This document shows positions 1 to 10,500 of a stretch of DNA of 64,000 nt, in pieces. Source of the stretch: Rhabditoides inermis (taxonomy: Eukaryota; Nematoda; Chromadorea; Rhabditida; Rhabditidae). Each line of letters starts with the position of its first letter. Position 1 is the stretch's first letter. The DNA lies in NCBI GenBank assembly GCA_963966185.1, contig CAWZYM010000185.1:186001-250000 (forward strand), given 5' to 3'. A program made the translations under genes and the position numbers. The notes below the pieces were generated by a model that did not search any database, was not told where the DNA came from, and saw nothing but the letters and a program-made list of their open reading frames with translations.

Positions 1-248
1 GGTGCTACGCATTTCCTCCCTTCCAGATGGTGGGAAAGGTGGTGCGCAAGGCCAGAAACGAGGGCGCGCGTCTGATCCTCGTGGCGCCTCTGTGGACGTC
101 GCAGGCGTGGTTCCCGTTGCTTTCGAGGGCGGCCCTAGAGCCTCCTCTTCACCTCCGGGTTCATCCCAGGCTGGTGACGGACCCGGAGGGACGCCCTCAT
201 CCGTGCCTTTCCAGCGAAAGGTTCTCCCTGGCCGCTTGGCTGATTTGA
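1..248 (+). pseudogene. C-terminal end of DIRS-type RT/RNase H ORF (cut by window edge)
   Basis: The frame that is open up to the stop at 246-248 ends in a Pro/Trp-rich tail (VAPLWTSQAWFPLL, then TDPEGRPHP). This matches the tail seen at the end of the RT/RNase H ORF of DIRS1-like elements as I know the family. It overlaps the tyrosine-recombinase ORF in another frame, as is usual in DIRS elements. Only the last residues are in the window, so the reverse-transcriptase catalytic motifs cannot be seen. Whether the ORF is intact upstream is unknown. Confidence 0.6.
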
Positions 249-1204
249 GCCACGTCTGGGCCGCTCAAGGTCTCGACAGGACGGCTATTCAGATCTTGCT
301 CTCCTCGTGGGCTCCTTCGACGAGGGCTCAGTACGAGTCTGCTTTCTCCAAGTGGCGTGCGTTTGAGCACGTGACTGATTTCTCTCGCCCGTCCCCGTCC
401 GAGGTAATCAATTTCTTGGCCTCGTTGAAAGACAAAAACTTGGCGTTCAACACCATCAATTTGCATAAAGCAGCTATTGTTACTTTCGTGGGGTTAGTAG
501 ATGAGGTGGCAGGGAAAACTCTACATGAGTCTCCTATCCTGTCTCGTTTCATGAAGGGCCTGTTCAAGCATGATCCGCCTAAACCCAAATACTCGGATAT
601 TTGGGACCCGGACCAGGTGTTTTCGTACTGGAAAAAGGCAGGCCCTAACGAGGGTCTGTCTCTCAAGTTCCTCACTCTCAAACTGGTGTCGCTGGTGGCT
701 CTCCTCTCTCCGCAGCGCGTTTCAGAACTGGCCGCCCTTTCTCTTTCCTCGGTTCAACGAGGCTCGTCCATGTGGGTGTTCTCCATTCAAGGAATGACGA
801 AGAACAGAGGGACGGGAGACCCGCACAAGGTGGTTATCTCGGCGGCTGATGACCCCCTCGTTTGTCCGCTCAGGACGCTGCTGGCCTATGTCAAGACCAC
901 GGAACTTTTTCCGGCGCGTCCCACCTCCCTCTTCGTGTCGTGGAACAAACCACATGGGAGTGTGGGAGCCTCCACAGTAGCTAGATGGATAAAAGAGACT
1001 TTGTCTCTAGCAGGCGTCGATGACAAGTTCTCTGCCCACTCCACCCGCGCCGCGTCCACATCTAAGGCCGCTTTTGCTGGGGTGGATGTGCGCGTAATTC
1101 TCGAAGCAGCGAATTGGAAGAAGAACGGTTCCACGTTCCAGCGTTTCTATCGCAAAGACAGACAGACTGTTTTTCAGCGTTCCCTCCTTACGGGCACCAG
1201 GTAG
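2..1204 (+). CDS. Tyrosine recombinase of a DIRS-like retrotransposon (5' end may lie upstream)
   Basis: An open frame of 400 residues ends at TAG 1202-1204. It has the layout of a phage-integrase-type tyrosine recombinase. A SAM-like core-binding region lies near residues 95-190 (STRAQYESAFSKWRAF), followed by a catalytic domain with Arg in SPQRVSELAAL (about residue 240), HSTRAAS carrying the His-x-x-Arg pair (about 346-352) and the nucleophile Tyr in FQRFYRKDRQ (about 383). This protein would integrate the circular cDNA of a DIRS element without a DDE integrase. The frame is open from the first base and the first ATG is close to the edge, so the true start may be upstream. The N-terminal 80 residues are Gly/Pro/Ser-rich. 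The frame has no breaks, so the copy looks recent. Confidence 0.85.
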   Translation: MLRISSLPDGGKGGAQGQKRGRASDPRGASVDVAGVVPVAFEGGPRASSSPPGSSQAGDGPGGTPSSVPFQRKVLPGRLADLSHVWAAQGLDRTAIQILLSSWAPSTRAQYESAFSKWRAFEHVTDFSRPSPSEVINFLASLKDKNLAFNTINLHKAAIVTFVGLVDEVAGKTLHESPILSRFMKGLFKHDPPKPKYSDIWDPDQVFSYWKKAGPNEGLSLKFLTLKLVSLVALLSPQRVSELAALSLSSVQRGSSMWVFSIQGMTKNRGTGDPHKVVISAADDPLVCPLRTLLAYVKTTELFPARPTSLFVSWNKPHGSVGASTVARWIKETLSLAGVDDKFSAHSTRAASTSKAAFAGVDVRVILEAANWKKNGSTFQRFYRKDRQTVFQRSLLTGTR

Positions 1205-1214
1205 ATTCGTAAAA

Positions 1215-1325
1215 GCACTTGTTATAGAGTCACCGTAGTTTATTATAATGGCATATTTTGCAAGACAACGCAGTTGTTGTAGTAAAATATTTATTATGAT
1301 ATACTACGGTGACTCGATAACATGG
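1215..1325. repeat. DIRS internal complementary region (hairpin)
   Basis: Eleven bases after the recombinase stop, a segment beginning GCACTTGTTATAGAGTCACC runs into its own inverse, GGTGACTCGATAACA at the right end, so it can fold on itself. Its right part (1247-1324) is the exact reverse complement of 1803-1880. An internal region complementary to the element end is the hallmark of DIRS1-type elements, where it is thought to template circle formation during replication. Confidence 0.75.
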
Positions 1326-1798
1326 CCCACCCTGTTCACACTCGGTTCACACTCCCTCCCTAAACCTGGGCCCGCTAGGGACTGTATTTTCTCTGTGATA
1401 TCGTTTTATTTCAGCGATGCGTTCGCGTCGAAGACGCATCGTCAGGGCAAGGACCGCGAGAAGAAGGACAAGAAGAAGTAATTCCGACTCGACAGAGCTT
1501 CTTCGTCCCTCCCCTTCCCCGTTCCTTGTTGTTCTCTCATGCCTCGCTCACGTCAAGTGAGGTTGTTTTCGTAATTTCTCTCGAACCTGTATTTTTTGCG
1601 CCGCCCGTAGCGCGCATTGCTTGTTTTCTTTCCGGGACCCAAGCATAGCGCGGTCTCTTTCCATTTTTCCCGCGCGTTTTTTCTTGTCACTTGGGTATTG
1701 ATTGTCCCGTCACAGTTCGGCAGGTTTGCCTTCTTTTGTCCCCTTTTGTTGCTATCCAGGCTTCGAGTTGTGAGATTGTTCGAGCTTTATGGAAGATA

Positions 1799-1881
1799 AG
1801 CACTTGTTATCGAGTCACCGTAGTATATCATAATAAATATTTTACTACAACAACTGCGTTGTCTTGCAAAATATGCCATTT
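1799..1881. repeat. Right terminal inverted repeat of the DIRS-like element
   Basis: AGCACTTGTTATCGAGTCAC starts an 80-base stretch that is the reverse complement of 1247-1324. It is taken as the right end of the element, so the window holds about 1.88 kb of it. The 480 bases between the two arms (1326-1798) contain no gene I recognise. Confidence 0.7.
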
Positions 1882-1935
1882 TAGGCGAACACTGGATCGG
1901 CGCCTGTGCAAGAGGAACGCCCGACCGCCGTATCA

Positions 1936-2105
1936 GAATACACATGTACTATAGATACATAGACATGTGTATTACATCAGTATACGGTAAATTACAGTAA
2001 TACAATGCCTACTGCGAGTTCCAACAACACGGGTTTCGGTGGTCCCGTGGATGCGTACATGTAATACACATGTACTATAGATAAACATGTGTATTACATG
2101 TCAAT
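1936..2105. repeat. Short palindrome-rich repeat
   Basis: AATACACATGTACTATAGAT and ACATGTGTATTACAT occur on both sides of a core at about 1975-2055. The core, in reverse orientation, resembles 22785-22925 and 51805-51905. It looks like a small dispersed element. No coding potential was seen. Confidence 0.5.
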
Positions 2106-2368
2106 AATGTTGACTATGTTTTGTTCATCGATGTAACTCGTAGACATCAGTGAACAGTGACTTGGGGGTTTTCATTGTACGAAGATAAGCGATCAAACAT
2201 CACACTGTATAGGAGTCTTTGTTAGTCCATTTGCGCACAGAAGCGTATAGTGTATAGAAGTATAGAATATTATACAGCGGTCACGTGCGAACTATAATAA
2301 GACATTAATGAATTGGAACGTCTTTTTAAACGCCGATCAGGCTTCCACCGACACACTTCATCTTCAAT

Positions 2369-2538
2369 ATGAACTTCACTACGATCTTCCTTCTTATTGC
2401 CGCTCTCATATCGGTATAGTTCTCTTCCTCTCTTCTCTTTCTTCCCCCTCCCCCCCTCTCTCTCTCCCTCTCTCTCTCCCTTCCTCTCTCTCTCCCTCGC
2501 TCTCTCTTTCTCTCTCACTTTCTCTCACTCTCTTCCCT

Positions 2539-2592
<54 letters not shown>

Positions 2593-2753
2593 CCACTTTC
2601 TCGCTTCAGGTCTCTCTGTGCTACGACGACCCGTTCGACCGCAGCCGTGGCTTCAAGGCGTCTCGTCGCCGTCCGATCCGCCCCTCCGGACCCGACTACG
2701 CACGTTTGTTTCAAATGATGCACAAGCGGGAATGGCCGAACAGGAGGGGCTGA
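2369..2753 (+). CDS. Two-exon secreted peptide precursor, 62 residues, unrecognised
   Basis: Exons are 2369-2413 and 2610-2753, joined in phase 0. The donor is TCG|GTATAG and the acceptor CGCTTCAG|GTC; the intron is CT-rich. The first exon encodes a hydrophobic signal peptide, MNFTTIFLLIAALIS, and splicing continues it as VSLC. The rest is charged and has processing-type sites: RRR at 34-36, KR at 54-55 and RR at 60-61, directly followed by Gly62 and the stop. Cleavage would release a 17-residue peptide, PIRPSGPDYARLFQMMH. There is only one Cys (19), so it is not a cystine-knot toxin or defensin. I do not recognise the family. A neuropeptide or hormone-like precursor is the natural reading. 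A chance signal-like exon joined to a chance ORF is the alternative. Confidence 0.55.
2541..2587. repeat. (CT)n microsatellite in the peptide-gene intron
   Basis: A near-pure CT run that fills the 3' part of the intron, immediately before the acceptor at 2608-2609. Confidence 0.9.
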
Positions 2754-3861
2754 TCGGCTCGATCGCCATTGTACCACTCTCAGTCGGTTCCAATTATAAA
2801 TCCTCGCATACGACTTGACTGATCGTTGATTTGTGTGCCATGGCGTCTGGAAGATTTGTGCCATGGCGTCTGGAAGATGATAGGCTGATAGTCAGGAGGA
2901 AGGTCTGGCTTCAACGTCCACTCTTCGTCCAACTCAATCTGGCAGACACACGCGTTGCATCCCCCACTGATCAACCCCGGGATGCCATCACCGAACTACG
3001 CCGCTCACTTTGACCGATTCAGCTACTCATATTGAGTTACTGTAATTATGCGCTATCATCCATGCCGGAATGTGATCGTAAGAGATGGCGCGTCGAGGTG
3101 ACATGAGCGCACTCATCGTACCCGAGAAAAGAGGGCTGGCGCAACAACAGCCAGTCAGCAGCGAGAACGGACTCGGTGAGATTATCGACTGGGTATCAAT
3201 CTCCGCAAACGCTGACTTGATATATGTAGTGCTTCTGTGAGTGAGTGTGTGAGTGTCTTTCCATATCCGACCATGGTAACAGTGTTCCTCTCTTCGTGGT
3301 GTACCAGTACCACATGCATGATTCTGAATAGATGATTGAAACCCCTCTTTCTACCATTAACTGTGTCTCTCACTATGTAGTTATGTCTTGATTACGTATT
3401 GTGTACTTTTCCTTTACTTTTATTCTATTCCTCATTGATTGATTGATTGATTGATTGATCCATTTCGGAGCTTCGACCGGAAGCGGTTGACTTATCGTGA
3501 GCTAATCGCGTTTGAGTGGCATGGTTTGGACTGACTGTGGTGGCATCGACCTAATTGAACAGTTCTCATATAATGAGAAACGCATGAGGAGAAAAAGGTG
3601 AAACAAAATTGGAAAATGAAAATGTCAGTCATTTTCATTATTCCTTCTGAACACCGAACAAAATATACATAGAACCCGTTCAACTGGGTGAAAAACTCGT
3701 GTGTCGCACATTATTAGAAATCAAAAAATTAGTATGACGTCATCGCAATCCGATCTACTGAAGCAAGTGGCAGAGAGAAGACGCACAATAATGGATCATC
3801 AACACAACACGGACCCAGCAAGACTCACAGACTAAACCTAACTACGTTTGATTTATAATAG
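2754..3861. other. Intergenic stretch with no supported gene
   Basis: A direct repeat of about 20 bases (TGTGCCATGGCGTCTGGAAG near 2834 and 2855) and a short (TTGA)n run at 3436-3459 are visible. Small ORFs on both strands here show no recognisable domain or splice structure. Confidence 0.6.
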
Positions 3862-4297
3862 CGTTGGGCAAAATCCTAATTCGAGTTGGGTTTGAACTTT
3901 GAGTTTATCCAAATCCCAGATATCCAGGATTTTGAATTTTGAATTAATTCTAATCCCAGATATCCAGGGTTTTAAATTTGGATTAATCCATTATCTAAAA
4001 TTGTGAATTTCAGATTAATCCAAATTTTGGATTTTGGATTAATGCAATAGTAGTAGAATTTGATTTTTTTAATGTTATTGTAAAGTTACAAAGGCGCCGT
4101 GATAGACGAAAAGTTCAAATAAAGGAAAATGTCATCATTCAAAACAAAAACCATTTAAATATTTGTAAACGAGTGGATCAATCCAAGCCAAGTCCCCAGA
4201 AAACTTGTTCTTTTCTCAAAATTTCTGAGATTTTGGATTTAGATTCGGATTATTTTGGTTAATACCATTAATAGTTTGGATCAATTCTGCCCAACAC
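3862..4297. mobile_element. MITE-like element, AT-rich
   Basis: The ends are imperfect inverted copies: GCGTTGGGCAAAATCC on the left and ATTCTGCCCAACACC on the right. The 435 bases between are AT-rich and contain repeated ATCCCAGATATCCAGG units. There is no coding capacity. Confidence 0.55.
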
Positions 4298-4451
4298 CAC
4301 ATCTGTCTTTGGTTCTGGAACGACTCGATACTGGAATCGGCGAGTCCACAAAAAATCGCTTAAAAAACACAAAAACTGTTTTATGATTCATTTTGCAAAC
4401 CTATAAGGGCTGTTTTAAAGAGACTGACCACACCTTTACACTCCCGTTTTG

Positions 4452-5633
4452 CTAGTTACTACTGATTGAAATGACTGATGTTCGAATGAGCTGAATATAA
4501 ATCGGTGAGACTCGACGAGAAGGGGGCCCACTCGCCTTGCCTATGATGCTCGCCTCCCTCCCTTTCCCGCCCCTCTCCATCACATCCACAAGGGCTGTAG
4601 AGTTCACGATCGTGTCGTCGTTGATCACCACGATTTGAGAGGTCTGCAAAAAGTAATATTGCAAAATAGGGATTACAAAATTTACATAATAGGGGTTACA
4701 AAATAGAGAATCTTACAAAATAGTGGTTACGGTAAAAGTACAATTCTGTCTTCTTGCAAAACACATAAGGGTTGTGGTAAGGTAATTTTTTTAAATATCT
4801 TTTTCTAAAAATAAGTGTTACGAATTTGAAATACTTACGTTGTTGAGGTGACCGAGCACGTATCCATAGATGGCCATCATCTTCCAGCTCAGGTTGTGGT
4901 ACGAGTCGGCGAAATCAAACTGAAAACGAAGCTTTTTGAAGGTTCCATTTCCACTTTCCATTTCCGCTGAGCCGTTCTTGGACAAAACATGAACGGAGAA
5001 TAAGGAAGGTGGACAAAGCCAACCTGTAGTATGTCTCCGTACTGCTCTGCTTCGGCCGCGATCTCCGCCCGGGCGGACGTCGCGCACACAAACACTACTG
5101 GCACACCGCGAGACTGGAAGCCACTATACACGGCAATTCTGGACAAAGCAGTGATACACCACAAGACCACAAGTCCACAGGTGACGCGCCACACATGACA
5201 TGTGGACAACGTTCAGTTGTTCAGTTACGTTTCACATCTATCACATATCAGAACATCAATGCGAATCAACAATGAACGTGAGAACGTGCCATATGCGTGT
5301 CGACAAAACAATAAAAATAAACTGTCTCATCTCCACGCTGTTCTTCAACTTTGGCAGAAAGACACACAGAAACATCTCACTCATCAGACAGAACGCTCAA
5401 TTTCAGAAAAAAATCAAAGTGTCTTTTTGTATCAAAATGCCCTACTTACGTTTCACATCTATCTTATAACACACCGTCACAAATACGAATCAATAATGAC
5501 GAGATTGATTTACGGTTAGAAACTATAACTGTCCCACCTCGACGCTGTTCTTCCAGGTGGTCCGGATGAACTGGCGGTAGTCGACGGAGCCGGGGCCGGT
5601 GCGGATGACGAGCACGCTGAAGAGGGAGAGAAG

Positions 5634-5676
<43 letters not shown>

Positions 5677-6897
5677 CACCTCTCTCTGTCTGTCTCTCTC
5701 CCTTTCTCTATTTCTCTCTCCCCTCACTCTCTCCTCTCTCTCCTCTCCTATCTCTTTTCCCCTATCTCTATCTTCTCCCTCCCTCTCATTTTCTCTCTCC
5801 CTCCCTCTCCATCTCTCTCTCTCTTCTCATTTTTTCTCTTTCTCATTCGTTTGTAAACAATTGCAGTACAAGTAAGTAAGAAGGAAGCCCCACCTCTCCA
5901 CCCCTTTGTCGATGCGCGGTTCGACGAGCACCCTGGGTGGTCTGTCCAGATGGCAGTCGGGGGAGGGACGGCGGTCACCGAAGAACGCGCGGGTGCACGA
6001 CTGAAGAGGGGAAGGATGGAGAGCGAGAGAGGAAGAAAGGGAGTAATGTCAACAGTGTCTGGAGAAAGTGAAGCCCCGCAAATCGAATACGAACAGTTCC
6101 GAACCGTAGCTGTACTATTTCATTGTTCGATTTGTGTGTATGTCATACCAACTTATGAATAAACTATTCTATTCTATAGGGAGAGAGAGAGGGGAGAGAG
6201 AGACCTCCGCTTACCTCCAGATCGCCCCTCATCGGCCGGTCTGACAGCATATCCGACTGTGTGTAGCACATCAATCGGAATGGGAGAAGCGAGCGTTCGA
6301 GATAGTTGGCCACCTCAATGTCTCAATCTATACGCTTACTCCATGTGACTGACATTTTATATAAACTAATAAAAAATAAATTTCATTCTCTCAACAATCC
6401 ACAAGAAGATAGATGGGATAGTTATAGTTCAACCTGAATCACACACATAAGTTTCAATCGCCCAGTATAACCGATGTTGCGCTAAATACCTAATACCGCA
6501 ACTGCAGCCCCAAAAATAAAGTGAGTTAACGACCCATGACCACGGGACCACGTCATGATGATGTTATAGAATTCGAAAGAACATTTGATCAATTGGAACC
6601 ACCCACGAACCACCCACAGTCTCGGAAACTAACTCTCAACCACCCAAGAGATAGATAGGGGTTACACCTGAATCTCACACACACGCATACGCTTTAAGCA
6701 TCACATATCACTCATACTGCGCTGAAACCTTTATAAACAGCTGCAACAACCAAAAAACTAGTAAACAAAATAACTGAAGAACCCACGATAAGGTAGAGAG
6801 GCACCCACACCACCATCCATGCGAGCAGCTTCAGCGGGTGGGGTGAGAGGCGGTCGGCGCGCAGAAAACAACGACGCACCGCCAGAGGGGGCAGCAT
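4452..6897 (-). CDS. GT31 beta-1,3-glycosyltransferase-like type II membrane protein, C-terminus short
   Basis: Exons (high to low): 6787-6897, 6215-6256, 5894-6000, 5538-5616, 5024-5113, 4839-4919, 4452-4643. All junctions are GT-AG and in phase, giving 233 residues. The N-terminus is a short cytoplasmic tail and a signal anchor (LLAWMVVWVPLYLI, about 24-37), as expected for a Golgi enzyme. GT31 hallmarks follow: VLVIRTGPGS and RQFIRTTW (the xxRRxxIRxTW region), then EAEQYGDILQFDFADSYHNL, and a DxD-like metal-binding site, VVINDDTIVN. Known members are about 300-400 residues, and the usual C-terminal Tyr-Pro-Pro and Glu-Asp-Val blocks are not found here or downstream. The last exon reads to a stop in unfamiliar sequence. 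The gene is either truncated or its last exons are diverged; the acceptor sugar cannot be told. Confidence 0.7.
5218..5475. repeat. Tandem intron repeat copying the edge of GT31 exon 4
   Basis: Two decayed units begin TTACGTTTCACATCTATC (5227 and 5452). The first is followed at about 5322-5352 by a degraded copy of the exon 4 3' edge (CTCCACGCTGTTCTTC against CTCGACGCTGTTCTTC in the exon). Confidence 0.65.
5636..5674. repeat. (CT)n microsatellite in GT31 intron
   Basis: A CT run in the intron between GT31 exons 3 and 4, continuing as CT-rich sequence to about 5850. Confidence 0.9.
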
Positions 6898-7570
6898 CGG
6901 AGAGAGGGGAATGGCTGCAGTGGAAGAATAAGGTACGAAAACAGCAATTAGAGTAATGTAAAAGAAAATTCCAATACATCATCGGAGAGGGAGACTGGAA
7001 AGCACCACACGATGTACAAGACAGACAGGATCTACGTTTTTTTTAAAGAATAGTATGATCAACACAACAAAATCATAACAGTTCAACACGCAATAAAGAA
7101 TGTATTCAAATGTAGACAGTCGATGCACACTGCGATCCTGCAGCTGTCGCTATCTCTGTCTCTCTCGCACGCGCGCACTCTCTCGGCCACGTTTCACTCT
7201 GTCTCTCCGAGATTACCATCTCACCCCCCGATTTGCATTGTTGGAATCAGGGATCGATGCAGAAACACGAAACGGGAGGAACTACGATGTAGTTTACAAC
7301 GTAGTTACAGTGTTCTCAAACCCAATACTCTACACAAATTTTATCCTCGAAAATAAGGGAAAATCCTACAACACGAGCAAGCAAAAACCGGCTTACAAAA
7401 TCAACCACACATCATGCAAGTAAATAGTGAATAGTAGTAAATACGAAACAACAACTACGATAATGGAAATTGCGGGAAACAAAAAGCTGAAAATCAACAA
7501 AACAATTCGATAATAGCCAGGTGATGGAACAACCGATATGGAAACGTCCGTCTACATAGTAGATGGGGAA
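6898..7570. other. Intergenic gap between GT31 start and UBR5 stop
   Basis: About 670 bases between the GT31 start codon and the UBR5 stop codon. It should hold the GT31 upstream region and the UBR5 3' UTR. No further ORF with support was found. Confidence 0.5.
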
Positions 7571-10500
7571 TCAGACAAAGCCAAAGTTCTTGGCCTTGAT
7601 CGCCAGCTGGAGCTTGGCCTTCAGGATCTTCTTCGACGAGTAGAGCGGCAGGTACAGACGGCTGATGCACTGAAAACACAACACTTCACTCTCTCTTCTG
7701 GTCCCTTTCTCTCTCTCCCCCTCCCTCTTCGCTCTCTCTCTCTAGCTCCCCCTCTCACTCTCACTTCCTCCCATCTCTCTCTCCTCTCTCCCCCCATACC
7801 GTATTCGCAGTGGGAAGGAACGCATCATCGGGCGGTCGTACGAGAATGGATGGGAGTGGCTGGAATCCCTCCTCGGACGAGGGAAGGGACGGCGAGCCCG
7901 TCCAGAAGAACACCAGGTCCTGCTTCTCCTCGGCCGACAGCCGCTCCGCCACCCACCAGAACCAACCCATGAACCTGAAACAGGGAACATGAACATTAAT
8001 CACCATAACAAGACAGCATTACCTTACTCTACAACTCACTCAGTACTATCAGATCATGAAACATAACATTAATATGAACAGTTTAACAAGCGAGAACGAG
8101 GTTATATTACCTTATTCTACAACTCACTCAGTACTAACAAATGTGAAACATAACATAAATGTGAACAATTATATTGGCCATAACGAATCATCATTACCAA
8201 ACTATAAAATCCACATAACATATACCGATGTACTCACTTGTTGACCTGTTCCTGTGAGGCCTTGCTCTCGTCGGAGAGGGTGGTGTAGTGCTGCATGTGG
8301 TGGAAGGAGACGCTCTCCGTGCCGCACAGGATCAGCCGCAGGTCCTCGGCCGTCAGACCCGCCAGCGACTCGCGGGGGATCACGTCACGCACACCGGAGC
8401 GAAGAGCCTGTGAGCAAGTAGGTTTCAAACCACGATGATATTCTAGTCTCAGCCAATACCATCAAACACAGTAACAACACGCAACACGGTCCGATTAATA
8501 GCACAAACAAACCCAAAGCAAATCAATTGTTCCATGTTTCCACCCTACCCACCTCTAGACAGGCCGAGTTCTCTCCGAGCATCCTCGCCTCCGCGTACCG
8601 ATACACGTACTCCACCACGTTCTCCCGCGTCACGTCAATCTCCGAACCGCCCGGCTTCAGCTCCACCGTGCGCGACTGAAAACGAGACATATAGAGTGAC
8701 CACAGTACTCCCATACTACAGTATATATTGCCTACCGTACCACACGACACCATATACTACCGTACTTCCCTATCCCTACTACAGTATTCCCTCCTCGTAC
8801 CTGTCCGCCGGCCTCCTCGGCGGGGATGACCATCTCGAATCGGAGGGCGCAGTCCTCGTAGAACGACGCGTCCGGCAGTTCGCCATTCGAGTGCAGCAGG
8901 GAACGCAGCGACTCGAACATCTACAACAACACAAACATATACGTTTCATATATATATAAGAAAGTTCTCGCACATTGCAGCGAACTCAATATTCGTCTTA
9001 CTTATTTCGCTCATTACCCACATTATCGCAAGTCAATCGATATCGTCAGCACCGCGTACGTTTCAAGACATGTAGTCTCAGTAAATAACATCAATTTCAA
9101 ATGCTTCCAAATTGGAAAAAAAATATTGTTATCCCAATAACGACCGAAAACAGAGCCTACTTCCCTCTCCCTCTCTTCATCAAATATTACCAACACAGCA
9201 CACGTTTCAAACCACACTGATATGCTATTCTCAATCAACTCCACCAATTCCATGTGCGTCCACATTGAAAAAAGATAACAACTACCTCAATACCAACCGA
9301 AAACAGAGACTACTTCCCTCTCCCTCTCTCCATCAAACATTTCCAACACAGCACACGTTTCAAACCACACTGATATGCTATTCTCAATCAACTCCACCAA
9401 TTCCATGTGCATCCACATTGAAAAAAAAAGATAACAACTACCTCAATACCAACCGAAAACAGAGCCTACTTCCCTCTCCCTCTCTCCATCAAACATTTCC
9501 AACACAGCACACGTTTCAAACCACACTGATATGCTATTCTCAATCAACTCCACCAATTCCATGTGCGTCCACATTGAAAAAAGATAACAACTACCTCAAT
9601 ACCAACCGAAAACAGAGACTACTTCCCTCTCCCTCTCTCCATCAAACATTTCCAACACCGCATACGTTTCAAACCACACTGATATGCTATTCTCAATAAA
9701 CTCCACCAATTCCATGCGCATCCACATTGAAAAAAGATAACGAAGACATCGTTCATCAACCCATTATCCAAGCCCTGTCCCCTCTTGCTCTGCCTACCTG
9801 CGGGTCGACAAAGGCGAGGTCTAGCCAGGAGACGGGCCGGTCGAGGATGTACTTGAGCACGTGGCGGGCCAGCTGCAGCGGCAGCATCTCACACTGCGAC
9901 AGCGCCATCCCGATCACGCTGAATGGAGACACATTACGGGATTACAGCTTACGGGTACGTTTCACATTGAATCGATAAACAGATCACAACAAGGCAGAAC
10001 AATTTGTAGGATCCACCAGTATATCACTCCAAAATCCACTAACTACACCGCTCACCGTCAAACATTTACACTGAATAAACATGTTCAATATGTTTCACAC
10101 TGCATCAATAAACCGCTCACAACTAACCACATCAATTAGATCGAGTTTATCACTACACTACACAATCAACCAAACCGCTCATCGTCCCACGTTTACTGCA
10201 TCGATAAATAGTCATCACAACTCATCAATTAACAATAAACACCCAAACCCGCTCACCGTCCGACGTTCCTGAAGGCGCTGAGTCGGATGGGGGAGAGCTG
10301 GCCCGAGACGGGCACGACACAGTGCCGCCTGCCAGCACGCACAAACAGGGGGGCAGAGTCCGACTGCTGGGGGGCAGCCGGCGACTGGCAAGCAGCCGGC
10401 AGGGGGGAACCTGGAAGAGATACGCATCACACAACATGTAAGTCTTCCATACACTACTACTTATTAATGCTGCTATTGCACGCTATGCACCTTCTAGCAT

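Larger units (their letters stand above)
1..1881 (+). mobile_element. DIRS-like tyrosine-recombinase retrotransposon, 3' portion
   Basis: The span contains the RT/RNase H tail, the overlapping tyrosine recombinase, the internal complementary region and the right terminal repeat, in the order known for DIRS1 elements. The left part (gag-like ORF and RT) lies outside the window. No target-site duplication is expected for this class. Confidence 0.75.

Noticed and set aside
2308..2864. Long Ser/Leu- or Arg/Glu-rich ORFs on both strands
   Set aside because: They are translations of the (CT)n tract. Only the short segments at 2369-2413 and 2610-2753 look coding, as a spliced pair.
2831..3013. Plus-strand ORF (MCAMASGRFVPW...) and the overlapping minus ORF starting MISGGCNACV
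   Set aside because: No domain, no splice structure, and the start lies in a local 20-base duplication. I could not support either strand.
9112..9699. 195-codon open frame on the plus strand
   Set aside because: It runs through a four-unit minisatellite whose period (about 155) keeps the frame open by repetition. It lies in a UBR5 intron with no start context or splice support.
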